Part shown: one piece after another, positions 36,669 through 44,408 of the stretch
How positions within the stretch are numbered: the stretch's first letter is position 1
Layout: the number at the start of each line of letters is the position of its first letter
Assembly: GCF_001546115.1 (NCBI RefSeq)
Contig: NZ_KQ955208.1
Coordinates: 1,888,321-1,952,320 of the forward strand
DNA: 64,000 nucleotides
Direction: 5' to 3'
DNA from: Paracoccus aminovorans
Lineage (GTDB): Bacteria > Pseudomonadota > Alphaproteobacteria > Rhodobacterales > Rhodobacteraceae
Position numbers and translations under genes: made by a program
Notes under the pieces: model-generated
The model's input: the letters and a program-made list of their open reading frames with translations, nothing else
Database searches by the model: none
Told to the model about the DNA's origin: nothing

Positions 36669-37653
36669 ACCCCTCGGGGATGCGGTCCCGCGCGTCGAGG
36701 ATCAGGTCCGCGAGCATCGCCGCGCAGGCCGGCGCCATGGCGATGCCGATCTTGAAGCCGCCATTGGCGACGTAATGCCCCGGCCGGCCGGGCCATGGCC
36801 CCAAGAGCGGCGCCCGGGACAGCGCGCGCGGCCGGATGCCGGCCCAGCGGTCCACCACCGGCGCATCGGCCAGCGCCGGGCACAGCGCCCGGGCCTTGTC
36901 GATCAGCGCCTGAAGCTGCGCATCGGTGCCAAGCTCGGTCACGTCGCGTTCCGAGGTCGAGCCGACCGCCACCGTCCCGTCGGCATGCGGCACGATATGC
37001 AGCCCCTCGGCAAAGACCTGCGGCGCCTCGGGAGCGGCGAATGCGAGCAGCGCCGACTGGCCCTTGACGCCGCCGCCGCCGAAGGGCGCCAGCCCGGTCC
37101 AGCCGGTGGCCCAGATCGCCGGGCCTTTTGTGCTGGCGCCTTCCTCGATGATGCCGCCGCGCGCGCGGATCGCGGCGGCCAGCGCCGTCCCGGCCCGGCG
37201 CGGGCTGATGCGCGCCGTCAGCCGGTCGACCAGCCACAGCCCGGTCCCGGACGGCGGCACCAGCGGGCCCTGCGGCGCGTCGGTGATCTGCATCGTCGCC
37301 CAGGCGGGCCAATGGCGGCGGGCGGCGGCGATGCGCTCGGCCATGCGCGCCTCGGTCCCCGGCAGGACGGGCTGGTTGCGGCCGGTGCGGGCATAGCCGG
37401 GATCCACGCCGCCGGTTCGGGCCACCTCGGCCCACCAGGCCTCGGCGCCGGTCAGCGCGTCCAGTTGCACCTGCTTCTTGTCGTTCCAGTTTTCCGGCGC
37501 GTGCGGGGCCAGCGCGCCCACCGTGCCGCCCGAGGCGCCGGCGCCGATGCGCGCGATCTCGACCACGCGCACCGGCCGGCCGCGCCGCGCCAGCTCCCAT
37601 GCGCAGGCGAGGCCATAGATCCCCGCGCCCGCCACCGTGATTTCGCTTGCCAT
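36652..37653 (-). CDS. FAD-dependent oxidoreductase of the DAO family (ThiO/MnmC-oxidase-like)
   Basis: A 333-residue flavoprotein with N-terminal FAD motif VAGAGIYGLACAWELARRG (residues 6-24), GGTVGALAPHAP, and the C-terminal FAD loop GPWPGRPGHYVANGGFKIG. Relatives oxidise secondary amines: glycine oxidase ThiO, DadA, and the C-terminal half of MnmC. The gene lies divergent from mnmD with 46 bp between starts, so a role as a separate MnmC oxidase acting on cmnm5U in tRNA is attractive but unproven. At 333 residues it is shorter than the E. coli MnmC oxidase half (about 410). Confidence 0.8.
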   Translation of the reverse strand: MASEITVAGAGIYGLACAWELARRGRPVRVVEIARIGAGASGGTVGALAPHAPENWNDKKQVQLDALTGAEAWWAEVARTGGVDPGYARTGRNQPVLPGTEARMAERIAAARRHWPAWATMQITDAPQGPLVPPSGTGLWLVDRLTARISPRRAGTALAAAIRARGGIIEEGASTKGPAIWATGWTGLAPFGGGGVKGQSALLAFAAPEAPQVFAEGLHIVPHADGTVAVGSTSERDVTELGTDAQLQALIDKARALCPALADAPVVDRWAGIRPRALSRAPLLGPWPGRPGHYVANGGFKIGIAMAPACAAMLADLILDARDRIPEGFRVPG

Positions 37654-37699
37654 CCCGCCGCCCCTTGCCGCATCTGCCGGAAAACAGGAGTTAGCGCGA

Positions 37700-38353
37700 A
37701 TGAGCGATCCCGACCAGAGCGCGGCGCTGGCATGGCGCGAGGGCGGCATCCCGGTCTCGACCCGGTTCGACGACCCGTATTTCAGCCTGAACGGCGGGCT
37801 CGAGGAAACCCGGCATGTCTTCCTGGCCGGAAACGACCTGCCGGCGCGGCTGGTGCCCGGCTTTCACATCGCCGAGCTGGGCTTCGGCACCGGGCTGAAC
37901 CTGCTGGCGCTGGCGCAGGTGGCGACGGTCCCGGTCCGCTTCACCAGTTTCGAGGCCTTTCCGATGGAACTGGACGAACTGGCCCGCGCCCATGCCGCCT
38001 TTCCCGAACTGGCGCCGCTGGCCGAGGCGTTGCGCGCCGGCTGGCCCGCCCGGCGTTTCCAGGTCGGCCCCGTCAGTGCCGAGATCATCGTCGGCGATGC
38101 GCGCGCCGCGCTGCCCACGTGGCAAGGCCGGGCGGATGCCTGGTTCCTCGACGGCTTTTCGCCGGCGAAGAACCCCGAGCTTTGGGGTGAGCCGCTGATG
38201 GCCGAGGTCGCCCGCCATACCGCGCCGGGCGGCACATTCGCGACCTATACCGCCGCCGGCCATGTGCGCCGGGCGCTGGCGGCGGCGGGCTTTGCGGTCA
38301 GCCGCGCGCCGGGCTTTGCCGGCAAGCGCCACATGAGCCGGGGCCGGCTCTAG
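37700..38353 (+). CDS. mnmD: tRNA 5-methylaminomethyl-2-thiouridine methyltransferase (MnmD, DUF752)
   Basis: A 217-residue SAM methyltransferase matching the N-terminal half of MnmC. Signatures: PVSTRFDDPYFSLNGGLEET, HVFLAGNDLPAR, SAM loop ELGFGTGLNL, FTSFEAFPM, and the catalytic-side DAWFLDGFSPAKNPELW. It converts nm5(s2)U to mnm5(s2)U at tRNA position 34. ATG 37700 follows CAGGAG. The oxidase half normally fused in E. coli is absent, but a DAO-family gene lies divergently next door. Its stop shares CTAG with the rhomboid gene. Confidence 0.93.
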   Translation: MSDPDQSAALAWREGGIPVSTRFDDPYFSLNGGLEETRHVFLAGNDLPARLVPGFHIAELGFGTGLNLLALAQVATVPVRFTSFEAFPMELDELARAHAAFPELAPLAEALRAGWPARRFQVGPVSAEIIVGDARAALPTWQGRADAWFLDGFSPAKNPELWGEPLMAEVARHTAPGGTFATYTAAGHVRRALAAAGFAVSRAPGFAGKRHMSRGRL

Positions 38354-39069
38354 CGGCGCACCTGCGGAATGCGCGAGGGCGGAAACGCCAGCGCCGCATG
38401 CGGCGGCCGGCCGTGGGTGCGGCGCCAGAAGGCGGGGCCGCCGCGGCGCAGGAACAGCGGCAGCGCCAGCACGATGCCGGCGAGGAAGCCGGCGGCATGG
38501 GCGACATAGGCGACGCCGTCCTCGGCCCCGATGGCGCCCGAGACCAGCTGGATGCCGAACCAGGCCAGAAGCAGCACCCAGGCCGGGATGGTGAAGCGGC
38601 GGATGATGACGATGATGATGGCGATGACATCGACCCGGGCGCGCGGGAACATCAGAAGATAGCCCCCCATCACCCCGGCGATGGCGCCCGAGGCCCCGAC
38701 CATGGGCACGCCGCTGCCGGGGTCGGCGACGATCTGGCCGCCGGCCGCCGCCAGCCCGCAGGTCAGGTAGAAGCCCAAGAAGCCCAAGGGGCCCATCTGG
38801 TCCTCGAGATTGTCGCCGAAGACCCACAGGAACAGCATGTTGCCGGCGATATGCATGATGCCGGCATGCAGGAACATATGCGTCACCAGCCCCCACAGCC
38901 ATGCGCCATGCGTGATCGCGACCGGATACAGCGCCAGCCGGTCCCAGAGCCCGACCTGGCCGCCGGCCCAGGGCATGGTCAGCAGGAACAGCGCAAGGTT
39001 CAGGACGATCAGCCCATAGGTGACATGGGGCGTGCGCTCGGAGGGGTTGTGGTCGCGGATCGGGAACAT
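38350..39069 (-). CDS. Rhomboid-family intramembrane serine protease
   Basis: A 239-residue membrane protein with six helices. Catalytic Ser127 is in GASGAIAG and His191 in VAHAAGFLAG; the supporting HxxxN is HIAGNMLF (Asn77). An LWDRLALYP-type loop follows the first helix. It cleaves transmembrane substrates; none can be named. The start at 39069 removes a 29-residue non-homologous lead. Confidence 0.93.
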   Translation of the reverse strand: MFPIRDHNPSERTPHVTYGLIVLNLALFLLTMPWAGGQVGLWDRLALYPVAITHGAWLWGLVTHMFLHAGIMHIAGNMLFLWVFGDNLEDQMGPLGFLGFYLTCGLAAAGGQIVADPGSGVPMVGASGAIAGVMGGYLLMFPRARVDVIAIIIVIIRRFTIPAWVLLLAWFGIQLVSGAIGAEDGVAYVAHAAGFLAGIVLALPLFLRRGGPAFWRRTHGRPPHAALAFPPSRIPQVRR

Positions 39070-39170
39070 GGCCGCAGCCTGAAGCATCGCATGGGCGCGC
39101 GCAAGCGGCCCTGTTCGGATCCCCGAGCCGCGTATAGCATCACCCCCGAATCGCATCCGAGGAGGCGCCG

Positions 39171-40439
39171 ATGACCAGCCTGACCGACCGCAAGAACGCC
39201 GCCATCTCGCGCGGCGTCGGCATGACCACGCAGGTCTATGCCGAGCGCGCCGAAAACGCCGAGATCTGGGACAAGGACGGCAATCGCTACATCGATTTCG
39301 CCGCCGGCATCGCGGTCGTCAACACCGGCCACCGCCACCCGAAGGTGATCGCGGCGGTCAAGGAGCAACTCGACCGCTTCACCCATACCTGCCACCAGGT
39401 CGTGCCCTACGAGAATTACGTCGCCCTGGCCGAGCGGCTGAACGCCGCGGTGCCGGGCAAGGGGCCGAAGAAGACCGCCTTCTACACCACCGGCGCCGAG
39501 GCGGTGGAAAACGCCATCAAGATCGCCCGCCACCATACCGGCCGCGCCGGGGTGATCGCCTTTTCCGGCGGCTTCCACGGCCGCACCTTCCTCGGCATGT
39601 CGCTGACCGGCAAGGTCCAGCCCTACAAGGCCGGCTTCGGGCCGATGATGAACGACATCTGGCACCTGCCTTTCCCGAACACCACCCATGGCGTGACGGC
39701 CGAGGACGCGCTGGCGGCGCTGGACCGGCTGTTCAAATCCGACATCGACCCGGCGCGGGTCGCGGCGATCATCATCGAGCCGGTGCAGGGCGAGGGCGGC
39801 TTCTACGAGGCGCCCGCCGGCTTCATCCAGCGCCTGCGCCAGATCTGCGACCAGTATTCGATCCTCCTGATCGCGGACGAGGTGCAGACCGGCTTCGCCC
39901 GCACCGGCAAGCTGTTCGCCATGGAGCACCACGGCGTCGCGGCCGACCTCACCACCATGGCCAAGGGTCTGGGCGGGGGCTTGCCGATCAGCGCCGTCAC
40001 CGGCCGGGCCGAGGTGATGGACAGCCCGCAGCCCGGCGGCCTGGGCGGCACCTATGCCGGCAACCCGCTGGCCGTCGCGGCCGCCCATGCCGTGCTGGAC
40101 GTGATCGAGGAGGAGCAGCTTTGCGACCGCGCCACCCGGCTCGGCCAGCGGCTGAAGCAGCGCCTGGCCGGCCTTGCCGAGGCGGTGCCCGAGATCGTCG
40201 ACATTCGCGGCCCCGGCTTCATGAACGCGGTCGAGTTCAACATCGCCGGCAGCGACAAGCCCAACCCCGAGCTGACCAACCGGGTGCGCGAGGAGGCGCT
40301 GAAGCGCAACCTGATCCTCTTGACCTGCGGCGTCTACGGCAACGTGATCCGCTTCCTGGCGCCGCTGACCATCCCCGACGCGGTCTTCGACGAGGCGCTG
40401 GACATCATCGAGGAGTCGATCCGCGCCGCCCGCGGCTGA
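39171..40439 (+). CDS. gabT: 4-aminobutyrate aminotransferase
   Basis: A 422-residue class III PLP aminotransferase. PLP Lys265 is in TTMAKGLGGGLPISAVTGRA, with IADEVQTGFARTG carrying the PLP-binding Asp. FSGGFHGRTF, GTYAGNPLAVAAA and TCGVYGNVIRFLAPL closely match GabT. It transfers the GABA amino group to 2-oxoglutarate. No gabD lies beside it. It starts 101 bp from the divergent rhomboid gene. Downstream is the 260-bp stretch with four copies of the dispersed element. Confidence 0.92.
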   Translation: MTSLTDRKNAAISRGVGMTTQVYAERAENAEIWDKDGNRYIDFAAGIAVVNTGHRHPKVIAAVKEQLDRFTHTCHQVVPYENYVALAERLNAAVPGKGPKKTAFYTTGAEAVENAIKIARHHTGRAGVIAFSGGFHGRTFLGMSLTGKVQPYKAGFGPMMNDIWHLPFPNTTHGVTAEDALAALDRLFKSDIDPARVAAIIIEPVQGEGGFYEAPAGFIQRLRQICDQYSILLIADEVQTGFARTGKLFAMEHHGVAADLTTMAKGLGGGLPISAVTGRAEVMDSPQPGGLGGTYAGNPLAVAAAHAVLDVIEEEQLCDRATRLGQRLKQRLAGLAEAVPEIVDIRGPGFMNAVEFNIAGSDKPNPELTNRVREEALKRNLILLTCGVYGNVIRFLAPLTIPDAVFDEALDIIEESIRAARG

Positions 40440-40484
40440 TCCGGGGTCAACCGGCACCGGCCGCGCCCCCGGTCGCGGCCGGCC

Positions 40485-40509
40485 GGGTATTTGAAAAACG
40501 GAAGAAAGC
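40485..40509 (+). repeat. Dispersed intergenic element, copy 4
   Basis: Reads GGGTATTTG, AAAAACGG, AAGAAAGC; 45 bases after the gabT stop, in gabT sense orientation. Confidence 0.7.
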
Positions 40510-40545
40510 AGGCCCGGGGCGGCGCCTAGGGGGCGAGAGGCCATG

Positions 40546-40568
40546 GCTTCTTCGTTCCTCAAATACCC
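40546..40568 (-). repeat. Dispersed intergenic element, copy 5
   Basis: Minus-strand reading is GGGTATTTG, AGGAACG, AAGAAGC. It faces copy 4, so copies 4 and 5 are inverted relative to each other about 36 bases apart. Confidence 0.7.
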
Positions 40569-40598
40569 AAACGGCCGCGCGCATGAGAGCAGTCGGCG

Positions 40599-40622
40599 GG
40601 GTATTTCCGAAACAGAGAAAGC
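40599..40622 (+). repeat. Dispersed intergenic element, copy 6
   Basis: Reads GGGTATTTCC, GAAACAGA, GAAAGC. It is the third element of the gabT-accA gap, + oriented. Confidence 0.65.
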
Positions 40623-40656
40623 TGCAGGACAGTGCCCGGCCGCGCGGATCGCCCGG

Positions 40657-40681
40657 GCTTTCACCGTTTTTCAAATACTCC
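40657..40681 (-). repeat. Dispersed intergenic element, copy 7
   Basis: Minus-strand reading is GGAGTATTTG, AAAAACGG, TGAAAGC, nearly identical to copy 2. It lies 19 bases after the accA stop in accA sense orientation. Confidence 0.7.
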
Positions 40682-40700
40682 CGCGGCCCGGGCGGCGGGG

Positions 40701-41657
40701 TCAGGCCAGCGCCTTGGAGCCCATGTGCAGGAACTTCTGCCGCCGGTCCTTGACCAGTTCGGCCGGCTTCTTGCCGTCGAGCTCGGCCAGCATGGCGGCG
40801 ATGGCGTCGCCCACGGCGGCCATGGCGTCCTGGGGGGCGCGCTGGGCGCCGCCCAGCGGCTCGGCGATGATTTGGTCGATCACGCCCAGTTTCTTCAGGT
40901 CCTGCGCCGTCAGCTTCAGCGCCGTGGCGGCCTCGCGCATCTTCTCGGCATCCTTCCACAGGATCGAGGCGCAGCCCTCGGGCGAGATCACCGAATAGAT
41001 CGAATGCTCCAGCATGGCGATGCGGTTCGCGGTGGCGAAGGCCACGGCGCCGCCCGATCCGCCCTCGCCGATGATGACCGAGACCAGCGGCACGCCGATC
41101 TGCAGGCATTTCTGGGTCGAGCGGGCGATGGCCTCGGACTGGCCGCGTTCCTCGGCGCCCTTGCCGGGATAGGCGCCGGGCGTGTCGACCAGCGTGATCA
41201 CCGGCAGGCGGAAGCGGTCGGCCATGTCCATCAGCCGGATCGCCTTGCGATAGCCCTCGGGCCGGGCCATGCCGAAATTGTGGGTGATGCGCGACTTTGT
41301 GTCATTGCCCTTTTCATGGCCGATCACCACGCAGGGCGCGTCGCGGAACCGCGCCAGGCCGCCCATGACGGCGTGATCCTCGCCAAAGGCGCGGTCGCCG
41401 GCCAGGGGCGTGTATTCGGTGAAGAGTGCCTCGATATAGTCGCGGCAATGCGGGCGTTCGGGGTGGCGGGCGACCTGGGTCTTGCGCCAGGGATCGAGCT
41501 GGCGATAGAGGTCGCGCAGCATGTCGCCGGCCTTCTTGTCGAGCGCCGCGGCCTCTTTCTCGAGATCGACGCCTTCGCCCTTGCGGGCCAGCACCCGCAA
41601 CTCCTCGGCCTTGCCTTCCAGGTCGGCGAGGGGCTTTTCGAACTCGAGATAGGTCAT
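40701..41657 (-). CDS. accA: Acetyl-CoA carboxylase carboxyltransferase subunit alpha
   Basis: A 318-residue crotonase-fold subunit of the carboxyltransferase making malonyl-CoA for fatty acid synthesis. Signatures: N-terminal [50 protein letters not shown], and the oxyanion region [13 protein letters not shown]. The accD partner is not in the window. ATG 41657 fits the family start. A 76-bp gap separates it from moaE upstream on the same strand. Confidence 0.96.
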   Translation of the reverse strand: MTYLEFEKPLADLEGKAEELRVLARKGEGVDLEKEAAALDKKAGDMLRDLYRQLDPWRKTQVARHPERPHCRDYIEALFTEYTPLAGDRAFGEDHAVMGGLARFRDAPCVVIGHEKGNDTKSRITHNFGMARPEGYRKAIRLMDMADRFRLPVITLVDTPGAYPGKGAEERGQSEAIARSTQKCLQIGVPLVSVIIGEGGSGGAVAFATANRIAMLEHSIYSVISPEGCASILWKDAEKMREAATALKLTAQDLKKLGVIDQIIAEPLGGAQRAPQDAMAAVGDAIAAMLAELDGKKPAELVKDRRQKFLHMGSKALA

Positions 41658-41733
41658 TCGGGGCTCCGCACTGTGATCCGGTCCATCTGCGGGGACTATA
41701 TGCTTGTCCGGGCCCCGGATTGCAACGTGCGCG

Positions 41734-42168
41734 TCACCACCGCGACAGCGCGTCCTCGTCCTCGGACCGGGCCTCGACCCAAGCGCCGGCACCGCCGGGG
41801 CCGATTTCGCGCTTCCAGAACGGGGCGCGCGACTTCAGCCAGTCCATCAGGTATTCCGCCGCCGCGAAGGCGGCCTGGCGGTGGCGGGCGGCGGTCGCGA
41901 CCATCATGATCGGCTCGCCCACCGCCAGCCGGCCATGGCGGTGAATCACGCGCCAATCCGACAGGCCGAAACGCTGCGCCGCCTCGGCGCCATAGGCGGC
42001 CAGCGCCTTTTCGGTCATGCCGGGATAATGCTCGATCTCCAGCGCGACCAGCCGGCCGCCCTCGTCGCGCACCAGGCCCGAAAAGGTCACGATGGCGCCG
42101 GCGCCGGCGCCGAAGCCCGAGAGTTCGGCGCCGAGGTCGAAGGACTCGCTTTGCACCCGGGCGGACAT
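41734..42168 (-). CDS. moaE: Molybdopterin synthase catalytic subunit
   Basis: A 144-residue large subunit of molybdopterin synthase, which receives sulfur from MoaD thiocarboxylate. Signatures: [46 protein letters not shown] and the active-site Lys region [15 protein letters not shown]. It starts one base after the moaD stop, so the two are coupled. Molybdenum cofactor would serve nitrate reductase or other Mo enzymes typical of Paracoccus. Confidence 0.96.
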   Translation of the reverse strand: MSARVQSESFDLGAELSGFGAGAGAIVTFSGLVRDEGGRLVALEIEHYPGMTEKALAAYGAEAAQRFGLSDWRVIHRHGRLAVGEPIMMVATAARHRQAAFAAAEYLMDWLKSRAPFWKREIGPGGAGAWVEARSEDEDALSRW

Positions 42169-42169
42169 C

Positions 42170-42421
42170 TCAGCCTCCGGTCATCGGCGGGAAGAAGGCC
42201 ACCTCGCGCACGCCGGCCAGCGGCGCGTCGAGATCGGCCAGTTCCTGGTCCAGCGCGACGCGCACCGCCGCCAGGTCCGACAGCGCGGCGGCATGCCATT
42301 CGTCCAGCGCCACCAGCTCGGCCACCAGGTCGCGCACGGTCGCGGCCCGGGTCTCGATCCGCTCGCGCGGCTGGCCGATGCGTTCGCGCAGCCAGGCGAA
42401 ATAGAGCACGTCAACGGCCAT
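42170..42421 (-). CDS. moaD: Molybdopterin synthase sulfur-carrier subunit
   Basis: An 83-residue ubiquitin-fold protein starting VDVLYFAWLRERIG and ending FFPPMTGG; the terminal Gly-Gly is adenylated and thiocarboxylated. It overlaps the 3' end of pgsA by 11 bases and precedes moaE, giving a pgsA-moaD-moaE order that I recall from other Alphaproteobacteria. Length is normal. Confidence 0.95.
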   Translation of the reverse strand: MAVDVLYFAWLRERIGQPRERIETRAATVRDLVAELVALDEWHAAALSDLAAVRVALDQELADLDAPLAGVREVAFFPPMTGG

Positions 42422-43040
42422 CGGAATCCCTCAGGAAGGGCCGGGCCTTGTCGAAGTAATCCCAGCCGGTGATCGCGGTCAGCACGGCGGCGATCCAGAA
42501 CAGCAGGAGCCCGGCCTGCGTCGCCAGGTCCGACCAGCTGTCGGACCAGGGCAGGCTGGTCTCGCCCACCAGGGGCGGGTGGCCGGTCTCGTAATAGTTC
42601 AGCCCGGTGCCCAGGAACAGCACGGCGATGGCGACCATCTGCGCCGTGGTCTTCCATTTCGCCAGCCGGGTGACCTTCAGCATCCGCGACTGGTCGCCCA
42701 GGAATTCGCGCAGGCCCGAGACGAAGACCTCGCGGAACAGGATCACGGTCGAGGGCAGGATCAGCCAGGGGTTCATCCCGGAATAGCCGGTGATGACCAC
42801 GACGGCGATGATGACCATGGCCTTGTCGGCGATCGGGTCCATGGCGGCGCCGAAGCGGCTTTCCTGGCCCCAGGCGCGCGCCAGATAGCCGTCGAACCAG
42901 TCGGTGACCGCGGCGACCAGGAACAGCGCCAGCGCCGCGAAATCCGCGAAAGGCCGGCTGAGGAAAAAGAACATCAGCGGCACCAGCGGCGCGGCCGCAA
43001 GTCGCAGAACGGTCAGGATATTGGGCAAGGTCCAGCGCAT
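42411..43040 (-). CDS. pgsA: CDP-diacylglycerol--glycerol-3-phosphate 3-phosphatidyltransferase
   Basis: A 209-residue inner-membrane enzyme making phosphatidylglycerol phosphate. The CDP-alcohol transferase motif is DWFDGYLARAWG with its second half GAAMDPIADK, giving the D-x2-D-G-x2-A-R-x8-G-x3-D-x3-D pattern. Five to six helices. ATG 43040 gives the family start WTLPNILTVLRL. It is the first gene of the pgsA-moaD-moaE unit. Confidence 0.95.
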   Translation of the reverse strand: MRWTLPNILTVLRLAAAPLVPLMFFFLSRPFADFAALALFLVAAVTDWFDGYLARAWGQESRFGAAMDPIADKAMVIIAVVVITGYSGMNPWLILPSTVILFREVFVSGLREFLGDQSRMLKVTRLAKWKTTAQMVAIAVLFLGTGLNYYETGHPPLVGETSLPWSDSWSDLATQAGLLLFWIAAVLTAITGWDYFDKARPFLRDSDGR

Positions 43041-43116
43041 GGCCTGCAATCTAGGCGCTTGTGCGGCCGGGGGGAAGGGGCCAGACGCGGCGGGCCGCGC
43101 GCGCCTGCTTTCTATC

Positions 43117-43135
43117 CGGGAATAATTCTTTCCCG
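43117..43135. promoter_or_regulatory. Inverted repeat in the pgsA/truncated-haemoglobin divergent region
   Basis: CGGGAA-N7-TTCCCG, with an AT-rich centre TAATTCT, sits 71 bases before the haemoglobin start. It is a possible operator. It does not match the FNR (TTGAT-N4-ATCAA) pattern. Confidence 0.3.
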
Positions 43136-43205
43136 AAAAGCACATTTTCTGCCGCGAATCGGTCATTTTCCTGCTAGGCTGCGGCCGTGGCTTGCGGAGG
43201 GCCCC

Positions 43206-43610
43206 ATGTATTTTGCCGGACAAAAGAAGGATTCGCTGTTCGCCCGCCTGGGCGGCGAGGAGGGCGTGCGCGCGCTGGTCGAGCTGTTTTACGACATCAT
43301 CGAGCAGGACGAGGCGGCGCAGCCGCTGCACCAGCTGCACCTGCAAGGCTCGGGCGTCGCGCATTCGCGGGCGGAGCAGTTCAATTACCTGTGCGGCTTT
43401 TTCGGCGGGCCGCAGCATTACGTCATGCGCCACGGCCATTCCCGCCTGCGCGAGATCCACGAGCATGTCCCCATCGGCCCCGAGATGCGCGACCTGTGGC
43501 TGGCCTGCATGGAAAAGGCCATCGCACAGCGCGGCATCGCCCCGGACCTGGCGGCGCAGCTGATGCGGCATTTCGCCGTCGCGGCCGAGACCTCGCGGAA
43601 CCGGGACTGA
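43206..43610 (+). CDS. Group II truncated haemoglobin
   Basis: A 134-residue 2-over-2 globin. Family features are LFARLGGEEGVRALVELFYD, the CD/E-region FGGPQHYVMRHGHSRLREIH with candidate haem-ligand His, and the group II Trp (G8) in MRDLWLACMEKA. Members bind O2 or NO and help in nitric oxide or peroxide handling, which would suit a denitrifier. It is divergent from pgsA and ends 18 bp before the convergent DUF429 gene. Confidence 0.92.
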   Translation: MYFAGQKKDSLFARLGGEEGVRALVELFYDIIEQDEAAQPLHQLHLQGSGVAHSRAEQFNYLCGFFGGPQHYVMRHGHSRLREIHEHVPIGPEMRDLWLACMEKAIAQRGIAPDLAAQLMRHFAVAAETSRNRD

Positions 43611-43628
43611 GGCCCGGGGCCGCCCCGA

Positions 43629-44405
43629 TTACAGCGAGACGTCTGCGCAGGGACGCGGCGTCGGTATCCATACCGCAGCCGTCGCGTCGCCGTATGATGT
43701 GGCGCGCCCTTCGATGATCTCGACCGCAACAGCCGCGCATATGATGGCATCCAGCTGATCCTCGAAGTATTTCAGCGATGCAAGGCTGGCATCGGTCGGC
43801 GGCATCGCCAAGGCATTCCGCGTGCCGGGCAGCAGATTCTCCAAGGTTTTCAGGATGCGGGTCCATTCGATGCGCAGGTTCGCCCGCCGAGCCGAAGGCG
43901 GAAGATCGGGCCAGTATTTTCCCGCGCGCTGGATTTTGTAAGGCAGCCTTCTGGGTGCCTGCAGCAGTTCGATCAATGCGGGGTGGGGATAGACCTCGGC
44001 CAGCCGTCCGTCGGGGCGGGCCGAATGCCGCAGCTCATAGCCCCTGCTGCCGAGCTCCTGCCGCATCCGGTCGGCGATCGGTCCAGGCCGCAATGCCGAG
44101 GGCGAATGCGTGGCGGCAGCCCGTCCGCCATAGGCGCGACTCACCTCGCGGTCCGCTGCGCGGCGCGCGGTGATCGGCAGGTCCGACAGCGGCATGTCCA
44201 CCGCGATGAGATCGGGATACCGGCCGCAAAGGCTTGCCACCCTGTCCGGCAGATCGGCGGCGCTTGGCATCGGTGCGTCCAGGAAATCGGCGTAGCTGGG
44301 CCAGACGGAGTGCAGGGACCACTTCCCCTGGTCTTGCGTGGCCAATGCCAGACCGCTGGGGTTATGGGCCGTCCAGGCGGCGTCGATTCCCAACACCACC
44401 GTCAT
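43629..44405 (-). CDS. DUF429 family predicted RNase H-fold nuclease
   Basis: A 258-residue protein. The start VLGIDAAWTAHNPSGLALA has the D-x-A-W motif of DUF429; DLIAVDMPLSD provides a second acidic motif, followed by RRAADREVSRAYGGRAAATH. Family members are predicted RNase H-like nucleases of unknown role. Codon use and base composition look slightly less GC-extreme than neighbours. It begins 3 bases after the uvrC stop and could be read with uvrC. Confidence 0.82.
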   Translation of the reverse strand: MTVVLGIDAAWTAHNPSGLALATQDQGKWSLHSVWPSYADFLDAPMPSAADLPDRVASLCGRYPDLIAVDMPLSDLPITARRAADREVSRAYGGRAAATHSPSALRPGPIADRMRQELGSRGYELRHSARPDGRLAEVYPHPALIELLQAPRRLPYKIQRAGKYWPDLPPSARRANLRIEWTRILKTLENLLPGTRNALAMPPTDASLASLKYFEDQLDAIICAAVAVEIIEGRATSYGDATAAVWIPTPRPCADVSL

Positions 44406-44408
44406 GCA

